Source: Lithospermum erythrorhizon | Taxonomy: Eukaryota; Streptophyta; Magnoliopsida; Boraginales; Boraginaceae | Direction: 5' to 3' | Assembly (NCBI GenBank): GCA_019722365.1 | Contig: JADFUC010000847.1 | Span: 122,263 to 186,262, forward strand | DNA length: 64,000 nucleotides | In this document: positions 18,700 through 30,560 of the stretch, one piece after another | How positions within the stretch are numbered: position 1 is the first letter of the stretch | Layout: each line of letters opens with the position of its first letter | Notes under the pieces: model-generated | The model's database searches: none | Seen by the model: the letters and a program-made list of their open reading frames with translations, nothing else | What the model was told of the DNA's origin: nothing | Translations under genes and position numbers: made by a program

Positions 18700-20125
18700 C
18701 TAAACCCAATTTCTACGAGCATATCTAATAGTGTGCCTCCTTAGCCAAAGCTGATACATCACCATATGAAAAGCATCCATCGGCTGAGGCTCTGCATTCC
18801 ACACTAAATGCCTGCTCGCCTCCACACACAATTCCCTCATCTTTTCATACCTTTCTTCCCCCACACCTAACAAAACCCGCTTCAACCCCCTCCCCCCGCC
18901 ACGTGTCCCAATCACAAGCCCCATTTCGGACCATCTTAACACGTCCATCAAAGGCAGATCCTGAATCGGACGGTCCACAATCACCACGGGCACACAACCC
19001 GAACCCATTAATTCCACCATCCGTGCCACGTCACCACTATAAAAAAACAAACAAAACTTACTTTTCCTACTTTCAGGAAAGGAAAAGGAGGTAGAAGATC
19101 TTTTTCGTATACTTCCAACTCCCTCCACATGATCCAACAGCTCAGATTCAATCATGAAGTCAACGTCGCCCTTTAATTCATTCACAAGGGCAGGCTCGGT
19201 TTGACCATCCCATTTCAAGTACCCGAGAAACGTGGTGGTATCGTTCCCCGGCACGTGAGGGAGCGTGAGGAGGTCTGGGTTGAAGGGTGGCAATGAAACA
19301 TCTTTGTGTGGGATGAAATTCTCTGAGGTGGTCGGAAATGTGCTGATTTGGACAGCGTTTTTCTTCAATTCAACCACGTTTCGATCAGAAGAATGATCAA
19401 TACCTGTGTACAGAGGCGGATCTAGGATATTAGTAGTAGATATTCAAATTATGCATTACATTACATTAACATCTCATTTAAAGAGCCTCCCGCATATAAG
19501 GGATAAGGGATACGGGATGGTCTGATAGTACACAGTCTTAAATATAAGGATACGGGAGGGTGGAACAATAACAAGGAGGATGTTTCCGAGTATAGTACAA
19601 ACACTATTTACTACTATATAAAATTAGTTTATTTTTGTATAAAATATACATAAAAGTAACAGAAAATATCAATTACTGTTAATTTTTAATATAAAAATAT
19701 AATTGATGTCATTTTTCATTTCTGTATAAATTACATATGCTACTACCTGTAGAGGATATGAAGAAGTGATCAGCTCCTAGTGTTCTGTTCCAATAAGGAA
19801 GATGTGTCCTAACATCTTTAACTAGACGTCCTAAAGCACGTGTTGAGGTGGGTTGGGAAAAGGGTAGGAAAAAAAGGTGAGCTTCTTCCGGGTCTTGTGT
19901 GACAAAGTTGCTGTTGAGGAGGAATTTGTAGAAGTTAGAAGAAGGTGGGGTTTGAAAAGTGAACGGTTTATTAGGGGTGTAAATGAAAATCTTGAAAGTT
20001 GAGACCATGTTTTGGTAATTTTGGTGGAGTGTTGTTGGGGAGAGGTATGGTGAGGAGGTGGTGGTGGTGGTGGTGGTGAGGAGGGAGAGGAGGATGAAAA
20101 TGGTGGGGGGAGTTTGAAATGCCAT
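18700..20125 (-). CDS. GT47 exostosin-family glycosyltransferase, two exons
   Basis: Exons 20125-19747 and 19403-18700 join in phase (ACA G|GT) across a 343-base GT-AG intron to give 360 residues. A short N-terminal hydrophobic stretch (FILLSLL), then seven threonines, suggests a signal anchor, so a type II Golgi protein is likely. Family signatures in order: DPEEAHLFFLPFS, an N-glycosylation site in WNRTLGADHFF, VVELKKNAVQIS, FIPHKDVSLPP, FCLFFYSGD, and GCVPVVIVDRPIQDLPLMDV. These match plant exostosin-like GT47 enzymes, which add sugars to hemicellulose, pectin or arabinan side chains. The donor and acceptor cannot be told from this sequence. It is shorter than many GT47 members (about 400-500 residues) because the stem is short; no frameshift is seen. 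Confidence 0.88.
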
Positions 20126-21227
20126 TGGAGAAAATTGGTGTTGTGGTGGCTAAAGGAGGTTGAGAATTTTATTACATAAGAAGTGTATGATTGAAAGTGT
20201 TGGGAGGTTGCTTGTCTTTGTGCAAAATGGAACTTGGAAAATAATAGTGAAGAAAATTAAAGGGATGAATCTTCTTGTTGAATGTCTTTGTCAATGATCA
20301 CATTTTATGATTTGAGTAGTTTGATTTTGAACATTCATTAAGTATGGGAGATTTGTCATAATAGCAACTTTTAGTATTATTTTTATTGATATATCATAAA
20401 TTATTAAGCTTGTAAAAGAGATATTTGGTCCCATTCTATGGATTTTATCAGTAATGTTAACTTGCTACAATATTTAATGTAATAGACTTGAGAGAGAAAA
20501 ATTAGTTTATTTTAAACTTAATTATGATATTTAAACTTCTTAATTTTCATAATATGTAATTTATAGTTCATATAGTTATAAAAGAAAAACATATTTAGGG
20601 TACAATTCATATTGTTGTCCAATTCATATCATTGTAATCTTCAAATTTGACAATATTTTTGGAATAGAAGGAGAATATGATTAGATAATACTCCATACAA
20701 CTTAAACAATTGCATCATTTGCATGTCAACATTTTGAGTGTTAGAAAATTGCTTAAAATAAAATTTGAGTTTATAGACAAGTATAAGATTGAGCCTCAGA
20801 CTAATTTTTTAAGATATCCACATCTCTCCTATGGCAATTCATAACAGTAAGTGCACAAAGCTTCAACCAAATTTTATTAAAGCATTTGTGCTGCAACCAC
20901 ACTATATTAAACAGGAAACAGGATATCTGTACAATAAGTAGAGCTAATTTACAGCAACCCTAGTCCATCTAATTTCATACACAAAAGTCTCATCTTCAGA
21001 AGCCACAATACCATTCATATGCATTCAGTCTATAGAACTAATGAAGCCGATTCCTTAAAAAATAGAGACAGGGTATCTAACTACCTAAGTACCTAACATC
21101 ACACCTTCACATATAATCAATTTCTACCAAACTAAACAAGACAGAGTTTAGAGACTACAACCGGCAGATGAGTTACTGCCATTGAGAGCGAAGCACAATC
21201 ATATAGTCACAAAATTCCTTCTGAAGC
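20126..21227. other. GT47 upstream region and NEDD1 3' flank
   Basis: No gene. 20126-20300 is the probable GT47 leader and promoter. The stretch near 20860-21227 is probably the NEDD1 3'UTR, since NEDD1 is read on the minus strand into it. Confidence 0.5.
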
Positions 21228-24200
21228 TTATAGAAGATCACGGAGCTGCTGATTTTCTTTCCTGAGCAATACAACTTCCTTCATAAGTTCAGCCTGACGT
21301 TCTAGCATCACATTCATCACACTTGACATTTCCATCTGAAAAGTTTTTCTGACTAGTGAGGATATACAGTTGAACGTAAATCATGAAAGTAAATCTATAC
21401 TACAATATACCTCCTGCATGTGAAATTGTCTTAAAACTTCAATATGAAGATTCCTCACATCTTCATGAATAGATTTTTGAAAGGAAGAAAGAGTCTCTTC
21501 AAGTGTTCGCTGAAATAACTGAAGCGTGAAAGATGATCCAAGTGGTGTATCAGGTTGCACCGATGTTTTTTGCGATTGTAAGAGACCGCCCTGTAACAAT
21601 GGTGTGACACAATAATATAATGGAATGTGATATAAAAATAAATTTAGAACAAAATCAAGTTAAGAAAATTTTAGTTAAGTACATTCATAGATGGAGGAAC
21701 TGCAGATTCAGTAGAAGGCACATTTGACCCAGAAAGGATGGAAGTCAACATCTCTTCCTTGGTCTCAGCTCCAGTCTTCTTACTTTTTGGAGAACCCATT
21801 AAAAGGGATGCTCCATCGCTGAATGGTGGTGCAGTGCTTATTCTCTCGGCATAATTTGAAAACCTATGTGGGATGGACAATGATGCACCATGAGAATCGT
21901 GACCAATCTGCCCTGAGAGAGATGCAGAACTCAAGGGACCATGTTCTGAAGTTCCTACACAAGTCTCTTGACTAAACATTTCTTTGGAACGCCAATTTGC
22001 ATGAGTTACGCTTGTTGAACTAGTCAGAGAGTTAATACTCTGACTATCAGATAGTGTAATATCTTTTGTTCCAGAAAGCAATAATCCGGAAGTCAAACTA
22101 TTAGATGTCATTGCTAAAATCTAGAGGCATATGATTGATTGGCGGTAGTTATATTTTATCAGACAGTCTCTCACCACCCTACGCCCGAGGTGTAATCATG
22201 ATGATCATCAATTTGGAAGTGGAAGAGGCATGGATGTCTGGGGAAAAAGGTATAAAAATATGCAAGTTCATTGTACCCAAGGAATGATCACAACAAGTAC
22301 CTCAAGTCACATGTCCTTTCACAATTAAGAAGGCAAACTAAATTCTATGACAGCTATAGCCAAATAGACTCAGAGTTAGAATTTTGACAATGAAGAAAAA
22401 CCGTGAAAAGTTATACCGGTGCAGAGTCTAGCTATAGTGCTATACCAAACAAGGCACTTTCATCAGCAACTCTAAAAGTATAAATGTGGGAACTTACTAC
22501 CCATGACAAGAAAGTTTCACGCGAGACATGGACAACTATTAGGAATACACATTATGGGTCCTTAACAGTATTTATGCTGAGCCAGGTGATCCATCTTTCT
22601 ATGGCTCAGAGAGGTGTTGAGAATTACAAAGTTGAGATGAAATGACAATAAAGAACGAAACCTTACAGGAATAAAGATGAGCCAAAGCTGTGGTGTTAAA
22701 AACAAATAAAATACAGGAATCAACATGCTCCGAGGCACAGACCTGTTTGGAGGCAGAACTTGACTTCCAGTTAAATATTGGATTAGAATCATTTCCGCCA
22801 TCTTCTGAAAGATTAAATCTCCGAGAAGGAAAGAGTAGAGATGATTTGATGTCAAGATCTTTCTTCACACCACCACGCTCATCCCAAATCTTATCGAGTG
22901 AGGGCGTGATTGGCTGAACATCAACTACTGGAGAAAACAGCTCCATGTCATCTCTGAAGTTATAATTGCTAGGTGCTTGTAATCTAGTCAAACTTCCAGC
23001 AGTTAGCAAGCTACTACGTATTGGAGTTTCCTCTGACATATGCAAATTCAGTGTGCTTGATACAGATCCACTACTGCCAGCTGAAAAAGAGAAAGTGTCT
23101 ATAGATGAACTTAAACGATTAGAATTTCGGGTCCCAGACGTGTTTGACCCCGAAACATTTGATGTTGCCAAGGAAGGAAGTGGGTCAGGCATAAGAATTG
23201 AGTCTTCCAGAGCACGGCCAATAAGTGTCATATCAGCTGTGCAATTGCTCTCATTGACAAGAACAGGTTTCGATCTCTGCCAGCATAGACTGGTGACAGC
23301 CTGTGCAAACATAAATATCATAAGACCCAGATGATTTACCAGTTACCATGTTGCAGTTGGAAGTTACATGAAATTCAAGAAGCCATGTATATTGATGAAG
23401 AAGATAATCTCAAATTCATGTAAATGCACACGAGGACAACATAACAGGAAGAATTGTAACATCTGGGCAGCTAATTCTTTGCAAACAAAGCAACCTGATA
23501 CTAATTTTACCATGTAGCAAAGGAGAACAATATAGCAGGAAGTTGATTATAATATCTTGTTAGAACAACTAAATCTCCAAACACTAACCATACGGATAAT
23601 AATTAAATTGTAGTACAGTTCTTGACAGATATGCCCATGTGTTAAGTATCATATTCAGAAGCACAACCAAACATAGATATCTTCTGCCTTATATAGTGGC
23701 AACAGAGAAAATAAGAAAAAACGGAAAAACAGTAAAACAACCTCTGCAGACGCTACAATGAATAGAATGATAGTAAATGATAATATCCTCAACATCAACA
23801 TTATTTTGATAGTAATGCAAGCAGTACATGAAATACTGTAAAAAACAGTCAAACAACTCCAAATTGGAAACAACCTCAGAACTCCCATAGGCACGTAGAA
23901 CAGTCAATGGTTGTGGCTTTCCACGAACATCGTAAAATACTACCCGTCCCCCAGTTGTACCAGCTGCAAGTTTTAATCCATCATCGGTGAATGCTAGGGA
24001 AGAAAAGGGGGTCTCACAGAGAGTGCTAAATGTGGGCCTTCTAGACCCTACATCAAATGTATACAATTTCTTGTCCAGCCCAACACTTGCAATTATCTGC
24101 CACACAAATATGAAAGTAAGTTAAGTAAGACATTATTCCTTAAGAGCTTAGCAACACATGTAATTTATTATGCTAATAATTGCTATTTTTCATAAAACAC

Positions 24201-26504
24201 ATTGAAATAACTGTACAAAGACGAAACCTTGTCATTTGAAGGTGAGAAACTAAGACCAGAAGCAGGTGCAGAATGTTGTTTCAGCCAAGAGACCTGTGAA
24301 ACATAATGCAGCTATCAGTTTTTATTGAGTGCAAGACAAAAAAAGACTAGAATACCACATCAAAATTAATAAATGAAAAAAATGACTTAACAGTCTGTTA
24401 GCATGAAACAAAACAAAAGCCAGGGTGTCCTTCCCCTTTTCAAAGACAAAAGGAGAGACCAAATTGACCAAAGATTATCAAGCTTCGCATAAGAGAGCAG
24501 ATCCATCGATATATTCCTCTAATGTCACCATCCTCAGGTAAAAAAGACTTCCACCTTCAGATAATTTACTGTAGTAACAACTAAAGCGAGCTACTTACGA
24601 TATTGGATCTATGGTGACATCAACCATAATGGTTTAAAACTAGTTCGTAACAGAGTCGTCACTAACCTTTGGATTACGGCCAGTGGTGTCCCAAAGGTGA
24701 ACGGACCCATCATCTCCAGCTGTCACCAAAAGGTGTCTGCTAATTCTAGAATAATCAAGCACTCTCAGTACCTGGTCTTGGATATGTCAGAAACCAAACA
24801 TGTATCACAAAAATATGAAAAAAATTCCGAATAAATACACAATTATAGGCAACCAAGTACTCCCTCCTTCTGAATTTTTTAGGGGAATTTGGTTTGGCAT
24901 GAAGTATAATAAAAACTCAACGTTCTCTCAAATCATCAATTTTCCCTCTTTCTCAATATGATTCCTTTTTTTTTTAAAACAACTAATTTTGGAATGCCCA
25001 TATCAAGAAAAGCTCTCTTAGAAAATGGGAAGGAGGGACTATTATAGAATTAAGACAATTAAGCAACCTGGCTGTTAGGATCTTTCATTTCAGTGGCCTT
25101 TGCACCAGAGGCAAGATTGTGAAGTATAAGGCCACCATTAACACTGATGGAAGCTAAGTGCTCATCCTTGCAATTATAAACTGCACCACTTATAGAATCT
25201 GTATGACCTTTCAACCATTTAATACACCGTTTTCGCTGTAAATCCCATATCCTTACAACTTGACCGCTTCCACCAGAACAAATATATCGAGAGCTTTTAT
25301 TGCTAAAGTTGATTGTCGAAATAGACTCCTGCAAGAATTATATTTGCCACCAAAGGAATTCAAAAGTTACTATGTAGAAGCATATTCGGCCAAAAGAGAA
25401 ACAAGAATCCTATCATATTAAATACGACGTGTATGACATATCCAACACAACCACATCGCCTGCAAACAGAACACCAGCACTCCTTCAGCCAACTTAAGTA
25501 TATAATCAGAATTGAAAATGCAGATAGAGAATTGCAAGATTTCCACAGGAAAATCCATTCAAATCGTAATGCTAGTAAAATTGATCATCCCGCCCAATAA
25601 CATCAAAGTATCGATTTGCATATATATCGACAAAATCAAACTAATATTCAACTGAAATCGCAATAATTTAAAAACTACGAATGAAGTCTATTAGATTAGG
25701 GGGGAATCCAAAACATAAAACAATACCTCGATATTATCCCCAGCATCAGTTCCAAAACTCCCCAAACTCTGACCATTTTTCTTCCACAAAGATATTTTCT
25801 TATCATCCCCAGCACTTGCCACAACCAAATCTAAAAACATAAGTCATCTTTAACACTTCAAAAGAAAAACAAACCTAATTACAGATAAATAAATAACAGG
25901 AAAGTCATAAAATTGATCACCAAAAACCATACAAAATCAAGTCAATCGAAATGAAACATCTACTCCCTCCATCTCAAAAAGATCGCCTAGTTCGATTTGA
26001 AAGGCCAAAACTAATAAACTTGGAACACTTAATTGACATACATAACTTTGACTTGATTCAAATCAAAATTAAATGTTAACAGCAAAGTACATCAGAGTAA
26101 ATACTAGAATTCATATATTCTTCATCAAATACGTCAATCCTCGACTTCAAAATTTAAACAATTAAAATTCAAAAGCGGACAATCTTTTCAAGACGAGGGA
26201 TTGTTAACCTCACTTGACACAGTTAGCATGAATACTAGGAGCAGGAGTTAAGAAACTTGGAAGAACTTACTGATTCGAACCCTTGAACTCATGAATCAAT
26301 TGAACTCATAAAAAAGTGGACAATATTTTTGGGACAAGTTATTAGTAAGAACTTACTAGTGTGGTTCCACTTGACACAATTAACATGGAAGGTAGGAGAT
26401 GGACTATAGCTAAGAACGCAAGGATCTCTCGACTCCGACGACACGTCGAAAAGCTTCACTGTGTCCCCCCCACTCGTCGCAATCACGCTTTTTATCTCCA
26501 TCAA
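21228..26504 (-). CDS. NEDD1: NEDD1-like WD40 protein (gamma-tubulin complex targeting), 10 exons
   Basis: Targets the gamma-tubulin ring complex to spindles and microtubules so that new microtubules can be nucleated. Exons: 26504-26357, 25830-25727, 25328-25068, 24771-24667, 24293-24228, 24096-23875, 23300-22743, 22120-21683, 21590-21411, 21335-21228, totalling 2190 nt and 729 residues with GT-AG junctions throughout. Residues 1-310 carry WD40 blades, for example [34 protein letters not shown] and [13 protein letters not shown]. The middle is Ser/Thr-rich and low in structure. The C-terminus ([16 protein letters not shown] onward, ending [13 protein letters not shown]) is a predicted coiled coil, the gamma-tubulin-binding part in this family. 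Exon 8 uses CTCTAG|ATTTTAGCA; a second AG six bases on would break frame. The start could also be the second Met. Plant NEDD1 proteins are slightly longer (about 780 residues). Confidence 0.92.
24858..25042. mobile_element. Stowaway-like MITE in NEDD1 intron 3
   Basis: GTACTCCCTCCTTCTGAATT at the left is matched in inverted form by AATGGGAAGGAGGGACTA at the right. It fills most of a 296-base intron and ends about 25 bases before the exon 3 donor side. Confidence 0.65.
25960..26203. mobile_element. Stowaway-like MITE in NEDD1 intron 1
   Basis: CTACTCCCTCCATCTCAAAA at the left and TCTTTTCAAGACGAGGGATT at the right form imperfect inverted ends about 240 bases apart. No coding capacity. Confidence 0.5.
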
Positions 26505-28680
26505 TATTGCTACTAATTACTACTCAATTTCTTATATCAAATAATCTATTATTCTACTAATTACTGGACAAAATTGGAGATTAAAATGGGAAAATGTTGG
26601 ATTTCAAATTGCTAATTACTGGAGATAAAAATAATAAATTAAATTAGGGGAAATACAGTATTAAATTAGAAATTCAAGTAGTTGGAGTTTGAATTGATTT
26701 GAAAAATCAAAACCCTACACGTTAGGAGTCCCACACTCAAAGTGTTAAAATTATGTAAAATGACTATTTTGCCCATAATGATACTTCCTCACACTACTCT
26801 TACAAATACGGGAGGCTAAAATAGTAATTTCACCCTTATAATTGACACCGTTTCCGTGTGCTTATAGCACCCGGTCAGGGGACAGAAAGAGAAAGGTGGG
26901 ACTGAAATTCGAAACATCAGTCGTCATGAGAGTTAAAGAGGGCACTCGAGCAAACCGAAACCGAATTGAAAATAACCGAAAATTTTGAAACTGAACAGAT
27001 TTAGATTCGGTTTTTTGAGAGAACTAAACCGATTTAGGTTCGCCTTTTGAAATAACCAAACCGATGGCTAATTATTTTATAAAAAGAAAAATAGTTCAAG
27101 TATACGATTTAGGTTCGCCTTTTGCAAAAAAATTTATTTTTTAGAAGATTTTGCAGTATTTGTAAATATACATTTTCAGGAGGGCAATTTAGATTTAGTT
27201 TTGTTCATTGTTGGTATAATCTAATAAGATACAAGTAAATTTTTCTAAAGCTAATAATATGAATAGAGAGATATGGTGGTATTGTATAATGAATATGTAT
27301 GTAGATTGTAGAATTACTTTTAATAGAAGTTCATTAAACTTATATGGATCAGATCTAGTCTTAGAACTTCATTTTGAGCCTACAACGATTGGCCAAAAAA
27401 TTAGTCCAAAACCAGAACAAAATTGAATCCAGACAAGAACCAAACCGATTTAGATTTTGCCGTTTAAAGAACCGACGAAATAGGTTTGGATCTAGTTTTG
27501 GCTCAAAATCGAACAAAACTGATCCATGCATACTTCTAAGGAGAATGGGCGCTATCTTTCTCGTAAGGGTGCTACACACTCGATCGAGTCTATCAAACCG
27601 AATTTGTCTAATGTGGTTAAATTGGTTGAACTTGGTTTGTAGGCTGCTATGTTCAACCCTAGTTCTACCGAGTGCTCACTCATAAGTAGTGGCTCTAGGT
27701 TTCCGTTATCTAATAGAAGGCTATCTCAATTGAGAATTTGTGAAAATGAATAGAACCTTAGACTATCCATTTTGAATGTAACATGACATTATCATCATTC
27801 GATATCTACACATAAACCACATAACAACAAACAAAAATATTTAAACTTGTGGGGATATGTTAAATGTCCCCTTAGAGATGCCCTAATGGTCTTTTTCGAC
27901 ATTTTTGTGCAAAACCGATTCTATCTGTTTTTAAATACAACAAGCATATCAATTGAAGATTAATTTGATTTGAAAATGTACGGTTTGATTGGTTTTTCTG
28001 TTATAATATATTAGAAAGTTCATGAAAAAAAAATATTTTTAACACAACAATCCAAAGGGCTATGAATTGAAGTATATGTCATTTAAGAAAGTATTAATAA
28101 GACTTCTTATAACAAATCATCCAACTCATTAACCTCTACATCTTCGTTTGATTTTGTTGGTTGGGGGTTGAGGAACGAATTACAACAGTTGTGAAAAATT
28201 TAGAATTTCAACTGCTAGAAACATTTTGAGGTAAAATGTGAATATTATTGTCGATGGAACAATACTTGAGTGGGCGAGGGACTCCGCTTGGCCAAAGTAG
28301 GCCGAGGGAGCCCGCCCAACATTTTTGAAAAAATTAATAATGCTAAAAAAGACTCTTCTTACCAGACTCTTTGTCCTCCCACTTTCTCATCGATACTTCG
28401 ACTAGTTGCTCCCTTACTCCCCTCTCAGTTTAGAAGAACATTGTGTTGATAAAGTTTCTTGCTTTATGTTTCTTTATTTGTGTTAAGAGGGCTTAGAGTG
28501 TAGAATATTTAATTTTTAGAATTAAAAAGTTTCTTGCTTTGTCGATCATTATCACAAATTTGTAAGTTCAATATAATATCCTAAAATGACTAATGGATTA
28601 TAGTGATAAGTTGTGACATATTGATCGATTCTTTTTTTCTTTTCCTAATATTTGGAATGTGTTTATGTTAATTCTTTTTT
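26505..28680. other. NEDD1 upstream region with worn repeats
   Basis: 26505-26730 is the probable NEDD1 leader and promoter. 26750-26860 is a copy of a MITE family also found in the subtilase introns. 26930-27130 and 27360-27520 have ACCGATTTAGGTTCG-like words typical of worn hAT copies. The rest is unassigned. Confidence 0.45.
26750..26860. mobile_element. Fragment of the GAAATGACTATTTTGCC MITE family
   Basis: AAAATGACTATTTTGCCCAT, then CTTCCTCACACTACTCTTAC and AAAATAGTAATTTCACCC, match 33715-33800 base for base over long stretches and, in reverse, 36595-36740. The terminal words are themselves inverted repeats. Confidence 0.55.
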
Positions 28681-28689
28681 ATTTAGCTA

Positions 28690-30560
28690 ATGGGAAAGCC
28701 TCGAAGGATCGATTCTTTTTTTAAAATAAAAGAGTAACAAGTTCCTTTAGCTGAGAAGGCACAAATTGTAGATGACCCTGTTATAGATGCAGTTTCAAGT
28801 CAATGGGAAACTTTAAAGAGCTCGGCCGGGAACTTAATAGGAATTCTATCGATTATGATCCCCCTACGAGATCTCAAATTTGAAAAGATCCTATTAACGA
28901 ACGTGATGAAGTTAGACGGGTTTATATCACTCATGGTCCTTGCCAACCAGAATTAAAATACAACTTTCCATTTTCAGGCCCTGTTCGAGCACCCTATACG
29001 TTGTCAACATCATTATTTCACAACTTTTCCGTGTTTAGAATATTCAAAGTCAAGTAAACAAGGAGTGCATCACCACTTGCCGTATTTAATAGTCCAAAAA
29101 ATCCATCAACATTCACAATTGATGGTTTTCAAGATTGGAAAAGGGTAGGTGGAAAAAAATGTGTGCTTTATTGAGACATATGGGGGATGTGAATTCGCTC
29201 CATGATAAAGTTATGCAATGTAAGTTGGATTTACTAAATCAACCTTTCCATGCTGATCATTTGAAACAAAGAGCACAACAAAGAGAAGATAATAGGTTGC
29301 AGTTGAAAGTATCCATTGATGCAACAAAATATTTGAGACTCCAAGGTCTGACATTTAGGGGTCATGATGAGAAGGAAGAATCATTAAATGGGAAATTTTT
29401 CTTGAATTGGTAGACCTTTTGGCTTCTTATGACAAAAAGGTAGAGACGTGATGAAACATCGTTACGGAAATGTATCTTATACTTCGGGATAAATTCAAAA
29501 AGAGATCATTCAAATCATTGCAAGAAAAGTTGAACCAAAAGCGATTATGGAATGAATCGGGGATGTTTGAGGCAGATGGCGATTGTGTTGAGATTTGTTA
29601 ATAAGAAAGGAATACTAAGAGAGCGATTTTTTGATCTAGTACATGTCGAAAAGTTGAGATATATTATCAATTCAGCCACCAGATCCACGAAACACAACTT
29701 CAGCGTGGGTTGACATTCTTATTTCATCAAAGTGCAGTTGAGATGTTCAAATCTACACCGAGAGTTCTCGATGTTATTATTGATGAGGGAAACACAACAA
29801 CTCAAAGTGGTCAAGCATTCTTATTTCATGATACAATGAGTTCATTTGATTTTGTTTTCATTTTGCATTTCATCAAAGAATTGATGGAGATTACAAATTT
29901 TCTTTCTCAAGCTCTTCAAAGTCACAGGAGCGGTATGAGATGTATGTATCTTGTTCGGACAACAAAGACCCTTGTTTAAAAATTAAGAGATGATGGATGG
30001 GATGATTTGCTCTTAAAGGTAAATCGAATGGCTAGTGGTTGGGAATTATTTCCCGATTGACTTAGAGGTCATGGGTTCGATTCTCATTGTAAGGGGGCGG
30101 TGGGTGGGTTTTTTTTTTTAAAAAGTCATTTTGTGTCAGACATGACATACAAATTCCCAACCTAAGTGAAAAATATAAGGGAAGAAGAGGGCGTAGCCGT
30201 GTCAATTTAGATGAGTTTTCAATTGAAGATCATTATCGAGTTGATATTTTTTATGCTACCATAAATTTTCAATCGCAAGAGTTGAATAGTCGTTTCAATG
30301 AACAATCTATGGACTTGATTTCTTTTAGTTGTGCTCTTGATCCAAAAGACAAATATTCTTCGTATGATGTTGAGAAAATTTTGAAGCTTGTAAAAGGTAT
30401 TGTTAGGAGTTGAAAAGCATGCGACGTGCATTTTCAATTTATGAAAATTGAAGACTTAACTCCTTGACAAAATGTGTGATGATTATCTTACTAATTCTTT
30501 TTGCTTTATATATTGAAAGAGAAATAGTAGATGATTTTAGTATTGATGTTCTTATCAATG
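28690..30560 (+). pseudogene. Decayed hAT-type transposase, TTF zinc finger/DUF4371 kind
   Basis: Starts with MGKPRRIDSFF at 28690 but is quickly broken by stops and frameshifts. Recognisable pieces in order: RVYITHGPCQPE (about 28916), FTIDGFQDWKR (29117), KMCALLRHMGDVNSLHDK through LKVSIDATKYLRLQGLTFRGHDE (29153-29370), LVDLLASYDKKVE (29412), KKGILRERFFDLVHVE (29603), and ELNSRFNEQSMDL with CALDPKD (30275-30350). These blocks are in the order seen in plant TTF-type/ZMYM1-like proteins, a domesticated or mobile hAT lineage. No hAT dimerisation motif was found downstream, so the 3' end is lost or too diverged. A tRNA-like SINE splits it near 30.0 kb. It is not functional. Confidence 0.8.
30005..30120 (+). 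mobile_element. tRNA-derived SINE-like insertion
   Basis: TGGCTAGTGGTTGGGA (about 30029) resembles an RNA polymerase III A box and GGTCATGGGTTCGATTCTC (about 30068) a B box, at tRNA-like spacing. The segment ends in a run of eleven T at 30109-30119. It interrupts the dead transposase. Flanking target duplications were not resolved. Confidence 0.5.

Noticed and set aside
22690..23334. Plus-strand open frames of up to 122 codons opposite NEDD1 exon 7
   Set aside because: The minus strand is the coding strand, with conserved NEDD1 order and splice sites; the plus frames are mirror artefacts of Ser-rich codons.
30068..30090. tRNA gene
   Set aside because: The GGTTCGATTCTC box and its partner resemble a tRNA promoter, but no cloverleaf can be drawn and the T-tailed repeat context favours a SINE.
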